Origin: Hibiscus mutabilis | Taxonomy: Eukaryota; Streptophyta; Magnoliopsida; Malvales; Malvaceae | Reading direction: 5' to 3' | DNA length: 64,000 bases | NCBI GenBank assembly: GCA_019671005.1 | Contig: CM033719.1 | Span: 27,454,750 to 27,518,749, forward strand | In this document: positions 23,034 through 33,000 of the stretch, piece by piece | Layout: each line of letters opens with the position of its first letter | Position numbering within the stretch: position 1 is the first letter of the stretch | Program-made: the position numbers and the translations under genes | The notes under the pieces: generated by a model | Told to the model about the DNA's origin: nothing | What the model saw: only the letters and a program-made list of their open reading frames with translations | Databases searched by the model: none

Positions 23034-24392
23034 TCAAGGGTCATGTGCTTCTTTCTTGTTAGGCTCGATTTTGAAGTGGCAGTGGAGGCTCCAACTTCCT
23101 CCTTTTCCTTGGCAGGATTCGAAGCAGTAGGAGTAGCAGTGGCATCGAACTACGTAGGCTTCACTGGTGGCGTGGCAAGCTTCTTGGTAGACTTTGCTTT
23201 GGGTTCCTTGATTCAATCTCAGAATCAGAACTGGCAGACTCAACTTGAACTGGAGATAGTGGGACTGTAGTATCAGACTCTGAACTGGCTGGCATAATTG
23301 GACTAGCTGAACTGGCTGGCCTGGCTTCATCACTGGCAGAGGGCTCGACAGGGAAATCTGGGAACTCAAGCACAATATTCGAGGATATTTTCTTCAGAGC
23401 TTCCATGATTATCACATTCCTGACATGTATGTAATGTCGTAGCTTGACATTAATCTCTTCATCCTTTTCCATCTTACTTAGTATAATCTCCTGGCGTTGG
23501 TAGATTTGAGACAACATTGCGCAGAACCGTTTAGCACAGTCTCAGGCATTGTGTCTGGCACAGCTTTTGACATCTTTGGCTTAGGCATGGCCATTTTTGC
23601 TTTTCCCTTGGCCTTGTCCTTTGGTTCAACCGCGATGAGGTTTTTCCATACGGCAGCAGTGATTGTCGTTCCCTTTATTATATGGCCTTGCTCCTAATCA
23701 AGCCTAGGCATGCAAATGTTAGAAATAAGCAAAGGGAAAAACAAACTACCTTTACCTCTCGCGGCACACTTATAAGTTTCGTCTATGATAATCTTCTTAA
23801 TGTTGATCTTGCGCTTAGTGATGGAGTGCAACAAAATCAACCTTTTTTCCGAGACCATCTCATTGTGCGATGTAGGAAACAGTTTTGCCTTGATGAAGTG
23901 ATTCCAACCTCTTATTTGTGGCTTCAACTCCAGTCTTTTCATCGTCCGGTGGCCCGTTGATGAGACTGTCCAAGTCGTGCCATGTTCACACAGATCCGTC
24001 AGTAGCTTTTTCCTCTTGGCAGCATTCATCGAATCAACATACTCAAAATACTCATCTCATGTAACATCCAACTCAAACATATTATTAATATATCCTTCAT
24101 CAAAACGCACACACTTACCTCTAATCATTAGGAAAGGCGAATCCTTGGTCACAAGGTGCGCGTAAAATTCTTGAACGATGGTGGCATAGATCTCCCCTTT
24201 TTGCTGGCAGAATAAACTCCACTTGTGCAAGTTAATCGTAGACATAACTTCTGGAGGGAAGTCAGTTGTTGCCTCCATTTTGAATTTGAAGTTCTTCTTG
24301 TAGCAAAAACTTCTTGAGGTAAAATTTGTTTCAAACTTTTTCTGGATCTTCTCGTTAAAGAATCGGTTAAAGGGAAGAGACGATGAGGCCAT
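23034..24392 (-). pseudogene. Extra ORF after pol: putative plant transposon protein type
   Basis: Two pieces share one frame (24392-24057 and 24029-23694), interrupted by a TGA near 24057 and closed by a TAG near 23694. They begin MASSSLPFNRFFNEKIQKKF and include WSLFCQQKGEIYATIVQEFY and, later, RGWNHFIKAKLFPTSHNEM and AARGKGSLFFPLLISNICM. From memory this resembles the domain called putative plant transposon protein, common in plant genomes beside gypsy elements. Low-complexity Ser/Pro/Lys-rich frames follow (23517-23034). No signal peptide or strong membrane segment is visible, so despite its env-like position I would not call it an envelope protein. Function unknown. Confidence 0.62.
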
Positions 24393-25035
24393 TGAAACGT
24401 GTTGAAGAAACTTCGAACGATGTTGAAAGATGAAGAAAAATGACGATTGGGGTTTTGTACTTGCTTATCGAAAAGGAAGTAAAAAGTGAAAGAGAGATGT
24501 TTGGTTTCTTTAACCGGCAAGGGTGAGACAGTGAAAGGTTTTAGGTTGGTTGAGTGCTTTAATGAGAGTAGTAATTAGGGATAGTGATGGGGAATAAAAA
24601 GAATTAATTTAAAAAGATGTGGAGTGATAAGGTTGAAGTGATAAGATAATTGATTTGAAATTTAAATTTCAACCAAAATTTGGGCGGCTAGGGTCAAAAT
24701 AAAAACAACTCTCTCATTTTTTTACTGGGCCGATAAAACTAGGGTTTTTCCCCTCTTCCTTCTATCTCTTGCACCGATGCATGCCAAGCTACTCTGGCAC
24801 TGCGTCTGGCAGATATTTCTTTTCACGCGTTAGCCCATGCCAGTGACCTTGGCAGCGTTCCTGGCATAGTTCCTGGCATAACGAATCTGCACAACTCAAA
24901 GGAAAACTTTCAACACAGTAAAGGAATAAAAACATGAAACTTAAAAAGAAAGAAAAACCATTAAAGACCTAAAAACCTAAAAACAAAGAAAAACACTAAC
25001 CTAATATTTACAAAAGTTCAAACCTGGCGGTGTTT
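24393..25035. other. Spacer between integrase and the extra ORF
   Basis: The region holds a possible N-terminal extension or leader of the extra ORF (an overlapping frame at 24149-24520) and then about 500 bp without coding. It contains a dense run of CTGGCAT/CTGGCAG/TGCCA words (24780-24890), the motif enriched throughout this element. Confidence 0.5.
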
Positions 25036-26200
25036 TCATGTTACCTCTGCCAAGAGGATCACCTCTTTGGCATTGTTATGATCATCTTTCATGTAGTGCT
25101 TCAAACATTGGCCATTCACCTTAAAAATTTCTCTCGTATTCAAGTTCTTAATATCCACAGCTCTATGAGCACAGGGCTTCATCACTTCATAAAGACCCAT
25201 CCATCTTGATCTGAGTTTCCCTGGAAACAACTTAAGTCGTAAGTTGAATAGCAAAACACGTTGACCTACCTCAAACTGTCTTGGCATTATCCTATTGTCA
25301 TGCCAACGTTTTGCTTTTTCCTTGTAGATCCTGGCATTCTCATAGGCTTGTGTTCGGAATTCTTCCAACTCATTCAGGTCTAGTAACCTATTTTCTCCAG
25401 CAGCTCTCCATGCCATGCCAAGTGTTCTGATAGCCCAGTAGGCTTTATGTTCAAGCTCCACTGGCAGATGGCATGGTTTTCCGAAAACAAGTCTAAACGG
25501 TGAAGTACCCAAAGGAGTTTTAAAGGCAGTCCTTTAAGCCCATAAGGACTCGTCTAGTCTCAAGGACTAGTCATTCCTTGATGGATTAACAGTCTTCTCT
25601 AAGATATTTTTGATCTCCTTGTTTGAAATCTCAGCTTGCCCGTTTGTTTGTGGATGATATGTTGTAGCAATTCTCTATTGTATACCATACTTGCACAGGG
25701 CTTTAGAAATTAGATTACATTTAAAATGAGTGCCCTCATCATGAATGATCACTCTAGAGGTGCCAAATCTAGTAAAGATATACTTATGTAAAAACTTGGT
25801 AACGGTCTTGGCATCGTTTGTTGGCAGAGCAACAGCTTCTACCCACTTAGATACGTAGTCAACAGCCACAAGAATGTATACATTACCAAATTAGGGTGGA
25901 AATGACCCATAAAGTCTACCCCACATACATCAAATAAATCCACAGGCATAATGTTTTGGAGTGGTAGTTGGTGTCTGCCACAGATGTTTTTTGTCCGTTG
26001 GCATCGATCGCAAGCCTTGGCATACTCATGGGCATCCTTATATAGTGTGGGCCAAAAGAATCCTGACTGCAGCACCTTGGCAGCAGTCTTTACCCCAGCA
26101 AAGTGACATCCATATGGTGCGGCATGGCATAGATGCAATATGTTATCCTGCTCATCCTCAAGCACACAACGGTGGATCACTTGGTCAGCACACTATTTGA
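25036..26200 (-). pseudogene. Athila-like integrase, in three open pieces
   Basis: The N-terminal piece (25839-26180) has the zinc-binding HHCC layout: histidines in LHLCHAAPYGCHFAGV and the pair CDRCQRT. The core piece (25675-25869) has [10 protein letters not shown] with the first catalytic Asp and IIHDEGTHF with the second (usually SDGGSHF). After a frame break, 25036-25512 begins [26 protein letters not shown] and runs through the C-terminal domain ([17 protein letters not shown]). The catalytic Glu region between the second and third pieces is disrupted. It would integrate cDNA if intact; at least two frame breaks mean it is not. Confidence 0.8.
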
Positions 26201-27658
26201 ATAATATTAGCTTGTCCCAATAGTATTGCCTTACTTCCCACAAGAACCTTTTCTTGTCATTGTATGCGAAGTCTGGTGGCAAAATTTTACTTACCAAGTA
26301 GTTGCCAATGTCAGCATACCATGGCATGGCATTAATTGCAAGCAAATACTCGTCAGGAAATTCATCTCTTATAAAATTTGTTTTACCATCTTCAGGGTGA
26401 TGCTCTAAATATGAGAGGTGGTCAGCTACTAGGTTTTCACTGCCCTTCTTGTCTCAGATCTCAAGGTCGAATTCTTGAAGTAGGAGTGTCCATTGGATTA
26501 GTCTGGATTTGGCGTCTTTCTTTGCCAAGAGATACTTGCCATACCTTTGTCCCAAAACTGCTCTGACGGCATAGTCGCTGGCATCACACATGAGCTCAAA
26601 GGGCTCATTCCAATCCGGTGCCACAACTATATGGGCATTGATCAAGTTCTCTTTAAGCTCCTGAAACACTCTTAAACAAGAATCATTAAATGCAAAAGAG
26701 GCATTATGTTCTAGCAATAAGTATAAGGGTTTAGCAATTTTTGAAAAGTCTTTAATGAAACACCGATAAAAATTGGCATGTCCTAAGAAACTTCTTATAC
26801 CTTTGACACTTGTTGGGGGCGATAGTTGCTTAATTACCTCAACTTTTGCTTGATCCAGTTCTAACCCTCTCTCAGTTACCTTGTGCCCGAGAACAATGCC
26901 CTTCTTCACCATGAAGTGGCATTTTTCCCAGTTCAACACTAGGTTTGTCTCTATGCATCTCTTCAAGACTTGCTCCAAACTTTGAAGACATTCCTCAAAT
27001 GTTTTGTCAAACACTGAGAAATCATCCATGGACACTTCCATATTGTGCTCAATCATATCGAAAAAATGGACATCATGCAACGTTGAAACGTTGTCGGTGT
27101 ATTACATAGGCCGAATGGCCTCATTCTAAATGCAAACGTCCCATATGGGCATGTGAATGTAATATTCTCTTGATCATTAGGGGCGATGGCAATCTAATTA
27201 TAACCTGAATAACCATCCAGAAAATAATAGAAAGCTTTACCTGCCAACATGTCTAGCATTTGATCAATGAATGGCAATGGGAAGCGATCCTTCCTCGTGG
27301 CATTGTTCAGCCTCCTATAGTCCATGCACACTCTCCATCCAGTGATAGTTCTGGAGGGGATTAACTCAGCTTCACTATTTTGTACCACGGTCATGCCACC
27401 CTTCTTTGGCACGCATTGCACCGGGCTAACCCAAGAGCTACCGGAAATGGGATATATAATCCTGGCATCAAGCTATTTTATGATCTCTTTTTTCACCACT
27501 TCTTTCATGCTTGGGTTTAGCTTTCTTTGGCCTTCAGTGGTCTTGTCATGGTACTCCTCCAAGATAATCTTATGCATGCAAATGGTTGGGCTAATACCTC
27601 TGATGTCTGCCAAAGTCCATCCTAATGCTTGCTTATAGTCACGTAATATTGCCAACAA
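26201..27658 (-). pseudogene. Athila-like reverse transcriptase / RNase H, frame-broken
   Basis: The RT N-terminal side is at 27194-27658 (CMDYRRLNNATRKDRFPLPF, then YYFLDGYSGYN). The palm is at 26454-27080: SMDDFSVF is the Y/F-x-D-D type catalytic box, followed by NLVLNWEKCHFMVKKGIVLGHK and GIRSFLGHANFYRCF, all conserved in this lineage. The next stretch, ELMCDASDYAVRAVLGQR, is the start of RNase H. Frame breaks lie near 27080-27194 and around 27421-27473. About 250 bp after 26454 carry the RNase H end in decayed form. Confidence 0.8.
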
Positions 27659-27667
27659 CCTTTCCTC

Positions 27668-28938
27668 CTAATCATTAGTGAGACCAATGGCAATGATCGC
27701 AAACAGAGTTGAGCATTCACCTAAATAAGCATACTTCAAGTGATATGGCAGTGGTTTCAGTTCCAACGCTAGTGGCTTCTCAATTAATGGTTTAGGTGCC
27801 TTGATTTCTCTGACGGCCAATTGTAGTGGCTCAAAATAACTCACCTCTTCAGCCTCCAAGACTGGTTCTTCTGGTTTCTCAAACAGATCAGCTATGCCTT
27901 CTAAACTGCTAGCATCAAATTCTATATCCTGGCATAATTGTGTCGTGACCAAAGTGTAAATGGACTCCATCATCTCCTCTGCTTGGCACTCATCAGGTTC
28001 ATATGCACATTTCAAAGCTTGAAACACATTAAATGTAACTCGCTGATTATTCATGAGCATTGTTAGTTCCCTTTTATGCACATTAATCAAAGCCCTACCT
28101 GTGGCAAGAAAAGGTCTCCCCAAAATAATTGGGACATTAATATCAGCCTCATAATCCAAAATGATAAAATCAGCTAGAAAAATAAATTTGTCTACCTTTA
28201 CCAACAAATCCTCAATCTTACCCTTGGGATTGCATAGGATTAGTCTGCCAGCTGAAGTGTCACCGTGGTAGGTCTTGCTTCTATGCCAAGCTTCCGAAAA
28301 ATTGACATTGGCATCAAGTTGATGTTGGCTCCTAGGTCACATAGTACCTTTCCCATGAATTTGTTGCCAATGGTGTAGGGAATAGTGAAACTTCCCGAAT
28401 CTTTCAGTTTTGGTGGCAAGTGGTTTAGGATCATGGCACTGCATCCTTCGGTCAGAGCAACAGTTTCAAAGTCTTCCAACTTCCTCTTTTTGGACAGAAT
28501 GTCCTTCATAAATTTGAAATAGTTGGGCATTTGTTCAAGGGCTTCTACCAATGGAATGTTGATTTGCAATTGCTTAAGAACCTCTAAGAAACACTTGAAC
28601 TGTTGATCTTGCTTATGCTTTTGAAGTCTTGCTGGAAATAGTGGTGGTGGATAGATACGTGCCTGCTCTACTGGCTTTGCCAGCGTAGTGCTGGCATCAG
28701 TCTGGTTGGCCTCGGTGCTGGTATCAGTGTACTGTCTGGCATCGGTTATGGCATCATCTGCTTTTGTTTCCTCTTTCTCTATTTTCCTGAGATCATCTGC
28801 TGGCACAGGCTTCTCATCTTGGCAATTAATTGGCTGCTTAGCAACCTTCTCCATCTCGCACTGCTTACCACTCCTAAGAGTTGTAGCTTTGCACTGCTCG
28901 TTGTCTTTGTGCCGAGCATCTTCTGTCTCACTTAGCAA
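27668..28938 (-). pseudogene. Athila-like protease region
   Basis: Two long open frames (28240-28938 and 27668-28207, 232 and 179 residues). The first carries a charged linker after gag (ATTLRSGKQ is typical) and then KVLCDLGANINLMPMSIFRKLG, the protease active site in the D-L-G-A form usual for Athila. The second continues with KFIFLADFIILDYEAD and VPIILGRPFLATGRALI, the flap and C-terminal part. One frame break separates them near 28210-28240. Among the best preserved parts of the element. Confidence 0.8.
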
Positions 28939-29251
28939 CGCTCACTGAGGTCGATTGCTAAGTGCACTAGCAATCTGCCCAAGCTGGACTTCCAAGTTTC
29001 TCATTGATGCTGCCAAACTCTAGATTGTGGCATCATTCCTTTCCATGTACTCTGTGAGAGTGCTTTCTTGGTTGAGTCTCTGCCCTTGCTGAAAATTATT
29101 TTGGGCTTTCTGTGGCATTCTGATAGAATGCTGGCATGGCATTGTTATTCTGCCTCTGAGTATTCTGGCGTTGGGCATTGTACTGGATACCTCATTGATT
29201 TCCCCAAGCTAAATTAGGGTGTTGCCTCTGTTATTCTCCCCAAGCTAAAAG
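28939..29251 (-). pseudogene. Truncated gag C-terminus joined to the LTR
   Basis: The minus strand shows Asn/Gln-rich gag tail sequence (for example QNTQRQNNNAMPAFYQNA and PNLAWGNQ) with stops. It ends abruptly at the LTR border (29252). Gag in this lineage is normally preceded by several hundred codons, a leader and a primer site, all missing here. Confidence 0.6.
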
Positions 29252-30516
29252 TGGCAGAAATATGTATTGGAAAATAGAATAATGTGCCAAAATGAGTCTT
29301 TTGCGTGCAAGTATACACGGTCTGCAGGTAATACAGCTGGTAATCTGAGCACCGATCCCACAGAGATTGACTTGGAATTCAATTGCCTTGATTGTTACTT
29401 GCCTCGAGATAAAGTTGATTTGATCACTCCCGAAGTAAGTCCATCTACTTGAACGACTTCTCTATAAGCTTCTCTCTTCAGTATTCAACAACTTAATCGT
29501 TGTCACCCCAAGTCTGTTAAGATATTGAGGCGCAATAGGCCAACAGTGCCAGCTCTCGCTTGACATAGTATTTAGGAAATATTAAAGTATGTCGAATAGT
29601 GAAAACATTGCCAATGCAGTTTTATTATTAAAAACTAAAGCATAAAAGTAACATAAAACCTAAACATCCCCTACCAACTATTAAATTAGTTCATGGTGAG
29701 GGATTTAACCAACAATCCGCAAACATTTTTTAAATACATCATCCTTAAAAATAAGATAAAATAACTTGGAAGAGAGAGAATGGGCTAGAAGGGGTCTCTC
29801 GATGCAGCCCTTCAAGATCCAGGCTTCTCGGCCAAGTTGGTCGAACCACCCTTCCACGGTGCAGCCGGTTGTCAATCGTCACACACCAACTCCTCCCGAT
29901 CCAATCTTCCTCTTCTCCAAATCTAGCTTGGTTGGTGTTTAAATATGAGTGCAAGGAAGGGATATGACTAGCTCTTCAAATTTTAAATTTTAACTACCCA
30001 AAGGATAAGGGAATATCTTCTTATCCAGATTTGAATGAGAGCTGATCAGGCTAAGACTGACGTCATCCTGCCGGCGCTGCCCTGTCATCCAAGCTTGGCA
30101 TGAATCTGCCAACAAGTCTTGGCACCATCTTATCTGCTATTTTTTCAGATATTGTTCCAATTGCTATTTTTTCGGAGCCTGAACATGTCCTATTTTTTCA
30201 GGGTCCAACAGCTTATTGGCGTGTCATCAAGTTCACTTTCCTGCCATCCGGTGCTTGGCATTGTTTGGTCCATCTGCGCCAACAACACTCGGCATTCTCT
30301 CTGGCATTCCTTCTTGAGGTGCTTTCCTGGGACAAATCCTATGCCAAACTTGCAAAATTGCCAACAAAACAACCCTTCACACTGGCATAGACAAAACTCT
30401 AAACTCATTATGCAAATGCATGATTCTATCATCCTAATGCAACTAAATGTACCTAAAAACAAGCAAAAGCATTGTAAGATTGGCATTAAAAATAGTACTT
30501 TTGGAGAGGTAACACA
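29252..30516 (-). repeat. 5' LTR of the Athila-like element, internally deleted
   Basis: 1265 bp. It lacks the segment corresponding to 20470-20778 of the other LTR. The word GATTT stands at both ends of the missing segment in the longer copy, so a deletion between short repeats in this copy is the simplest explanation. On its inner side the LTR abuts gag sequence with no primer site. Confidence 0.8.
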
Positions 30517-31091
30517 TATCCTCATCATTGATACTCTGGCCACATAACTTCAGTTGTGAAGTAATTTGGATCATATCAGAGTTATATCACTAACTGAATA
30601 GTGATTTACCATGTTTGCATTCACTTCAGAGAATAAAACAGATCTAATAATCTCATGAAATAAACATAATGTTTGCATTCACTTATAGATTCAAAACAGA
30701 TCCAATAATCTCATGAAATAAAACAGATCCAGTAATTTGGATGAGTCTATAGTCAAGTTTTTTGACGTAAAAGAATTATTGCTTTCGAGCAAATATAAAC
30801 TTTATAACAGTCTTCTTATATATTCAAAATCACCATGATTTATCGCACTTTAAAATCGTAGTTTAAAGAATAAAAATAAAAGTAGTATTTACCGATAATA
30901 ATTTTCCTCTCGAGGACAATGGAGACATAGCAAATGGCCAAGACATCTTCTCATAATTTCATTATGTCATGTCTCAGACTTTTCAAGCTAACTTGAATAT
31001 GTAGTGGATGTAGTAATCAATATCAAAATTAAAATCCTTCTAGGAAATCACCAACAAGAACCATGAATCGAGCGAGATCGTACTGATAACA
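30517..31091 (-). pseudogene. copia B leader and gag N-terminal remnant
   Basis: Next to the insertion the minus strand reads ITSQLKLCGQSINDED, a conserved gag stretch that continues at 20298 on the other side. Most of the gag N-terminus is missing, replaced by two near-identical blocks of about 60 bp around CAGATCTAATAATCTCATGA (30640 and 30698). Broken before the gypsy insertion or by later decay. Confidence 0.6.
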
Positions 31092-31331
31092 TGTTGTGAA
31101 TAAAATAAATAAGAACAAAGAGATCAGAGAAAGAGAGAGATTTGTATTTATTCTGAATATTCAAGTGTGTACAATATCTTCATCAAATCATCTATTTATA
31201 TAGGCATAAGAAGTACATAATACATGAAACTCTAATTAATGAAGATAATATTTCTACTGATAAAGTAAATCAAATCTCCTAGAAAAGGTTCTTATCATGA
31301 TAGACATCCACATAGATAAATATTCAGAACA
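31092..31331 (-). repeat. 5' LTR of copia B
   Basis: 240 bp, partner of 16122-16366. The TTATT duplication follows at 31332-31336. Confidence 0.87.
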
Positions 31332-31336
31332 TTATT

Positions 31337-32475
31337 TTTTTGTATTGTCTTTATAAGTACTTTATTGTTAACATCATTTTTTAATCTAAAATTTTGATTC
31401 AATTAGAAGAGGCTTCGTGGTAATATTAATTTATTAAACTATAACACCATGTAAAATAAAAATTGTTCAAACTCGAATCTTTGAAGAATAACATCTCTTT
31501 TTCGTCGGAGCATTCCTTGTATTCTAAAAGGAGACATGTTAAATGTAATGGAATGATTAATTTGACAATAAGCAAACACTATTTCAATTTAATTGAAATA
31601 GAATAAAATTTCAGTTTTTTCAACCGAAGTCATATTTCATGACTCTAATATCAAGGACATGCTATATTGAATTAAAGTGCAAAATTGCCCGAATTCCGCG
31701 GGTTCTGAACCAACCCGCCTCCTAGTAGGGGCGATTTTTTTTAAAAAAAATTAGGGGCGGGGTGGATTTATTGGGAAGGATTTTCGAGGTCAGGTTAAGG
31801 TTCAGTTTAGAGTAAAAAATTCCCTACCCGACCTGAATATTTTTAATTATATTATATATATTTTTAACTTATTTACAAAACTGTTATATATATATATGTT
31901 TAGGATCTACTTACACAGTGTAAAACTTTTTAAGTTTTACACGTTTTTTAGATATTTGGATAGAGGAAATGAATGGATGAGATTAACTACTTACTTTTTT
32001 TCCACAAGTGATAATATATATATATATAGTTTAATTTTGATACACATGTTTTACACAAGCCTTCGTATTTATATTATAAACTCATCTCCTAAATTACTAA
32101 ACCTAAACCCTAGGAAAACTAAACTACAAACTCTAAACCCTAAATTTTAAATATTAACCTTAAATTCTAAACAATACAACCCAAATCCCTAAACTCTAAA
32201 CCCAAACTAAATCTCTAAACCCTAAAACTAAAAAATTTGTGTAAACTAAAATTTACACAACCTGTATATTAAAGTTTTTTCATATATATATATATATATA
32301 TATTCTTCTCTGCCGCTGATGACATTACCCCCTTCCTCACAATCTTTCTCACTTATATGTTAAAAAAAATCTCACTTAAATGTTTGAAGGTTAAAAATCT
32401 TAACTTTATTCATTGGGCTTCGTCAGCAAGCGGCCTCATTTTTACAAATTTTTTACTCTTTTCTTTTGTTCAAAG

Positions 32476-32506
<31 letters not shown>

Positions 32507-33000
32507 TATTCAAATATCTGGATTGTTATTGTTGATGAGTAATACCGATTTTGCTTGAAAAATTCAATTTTTGTTGTTTCTTGATTTTTAGCTTGATTTT
32601 CTTTAGTTACTGTTGTATCGTCAAAAATTTTCAGGTAACAATCGCCTATCTTGTTGTTTCATGTTTATTATTATTACTTTGTTTAAATTTCAGTTCTGCT
32701 ATAACTACAGACATCTTTGGGGTGAGTTTTCTCATTCAGTCATATGTCAAGTCGGGGGCGGATATGTCATTTAGTTTCGGAGTTGGAGCGGGGCAGGTAG
32801 AATAATATTAAAATCGATGTCGAGATATGGTTTCTCCATGTCGAGTCGGGTAAAAATACGACCCACACCGCCCTGTTGCCATCCCTAATTAATTTAAAAC
32901 TTAATAACTGTATGCATGTAAAATGAATAATCTCTAGAATAATGTGTGCTTATTATGTACATTGTACAATTAAGTTACATCTACAAATTCATCATCATAA
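31337..33000. other. Spacer with decayed repeats downstream of the CLPX locus
   Basis: No gene is supported. Visible pieces: a G-rich AGGGGCGGGGTGGA stretch near 31750 and its counterpart near 32850-32885 (CCGCCCTGTTGCCATCCC), which look like the two ends of an old transposon; AT microsatellites (TA runs at about 32283-32303 and 32489-32508); and a MITE-like block with telomere-like words between 31898 and 32280. Confidence 0.45.
31898..32280. mobile_element. Candidate MITE with telomere-like core
   Basis: The left end (GATCTACTTACACAGTGTAAAACTT) resembles the left end of a block at 62632 (GATCCTCTTACATTATGTAAAACTT). The right end (TTTACACAACCTGTATATTA) is roughly its inverted complement. 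The core (32088-32230) is rich in AAACCCTA and CTAAACCCTA words, like degenerate plant telomere repeats. Borders and target duplication are not resolved. Confidence 0.4.

Larger units (their letters stand above)
20299..30516 (-). mobile_element. Ty3-gypsy retrotransposon (Athila-like) with an extra ORF after pol
   Basis: A 10.2-kb element on minus. Its LTRs (20299-21870 and 29252-30516) end GGTAACACA on plus. A run of purines (TTTGGGGG on minus) abuts the left LTR. The interior reads gag remnant, protease, RT/RNase H, integrase, then about 1.4 kb of additional coding-like sequence before the polypurine tract, the layout of Athila-type elements. The 5' LTR joins directly to the gag remnant, so the primer site, leader and gag N-terminus are deleted. 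I could not find a clean target duplication. Several pol frames of 100-230 residues remain open, so it is younger than the copia element around it. Confidence 0.85.
16122..31331 (-). mobile_element. Ty1-copia retrotransposon B, host of the Athila-like insertion
   Basis: Short LTRs (16122-16366 and 31092-31331, about 240 bp, TGTTGT...AACA) are bounded by a perfect duplication TTATT (16117-16121 and 31332-31336). A purine run (CCAAGGGGGAG on minus) abuts the left LTR, and a decayed primer site (TGTTATCAGTACGATC) abuts the right one, so it reads on minus. Without the inserted gypsy element it is about 5.0 kb, full length for copia. Gag and pol are recognisable only in short pieces with stops. 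The gypsy element split its gag. Confidence 0.88.

Noticed and set aside
23043..23270. Plus-strand frame opposite the extra ORF
   Set aside because: Antisense shadow of the minus-strand Ser/Pro-rich region.
23034..24392. Extra ORF as a retroviral envelope gene
   Set aside because: Position fits, but no signal peptide, transmembrane segment or cleavage site is visible, and the sequence resembles a plant transposon protein domain.
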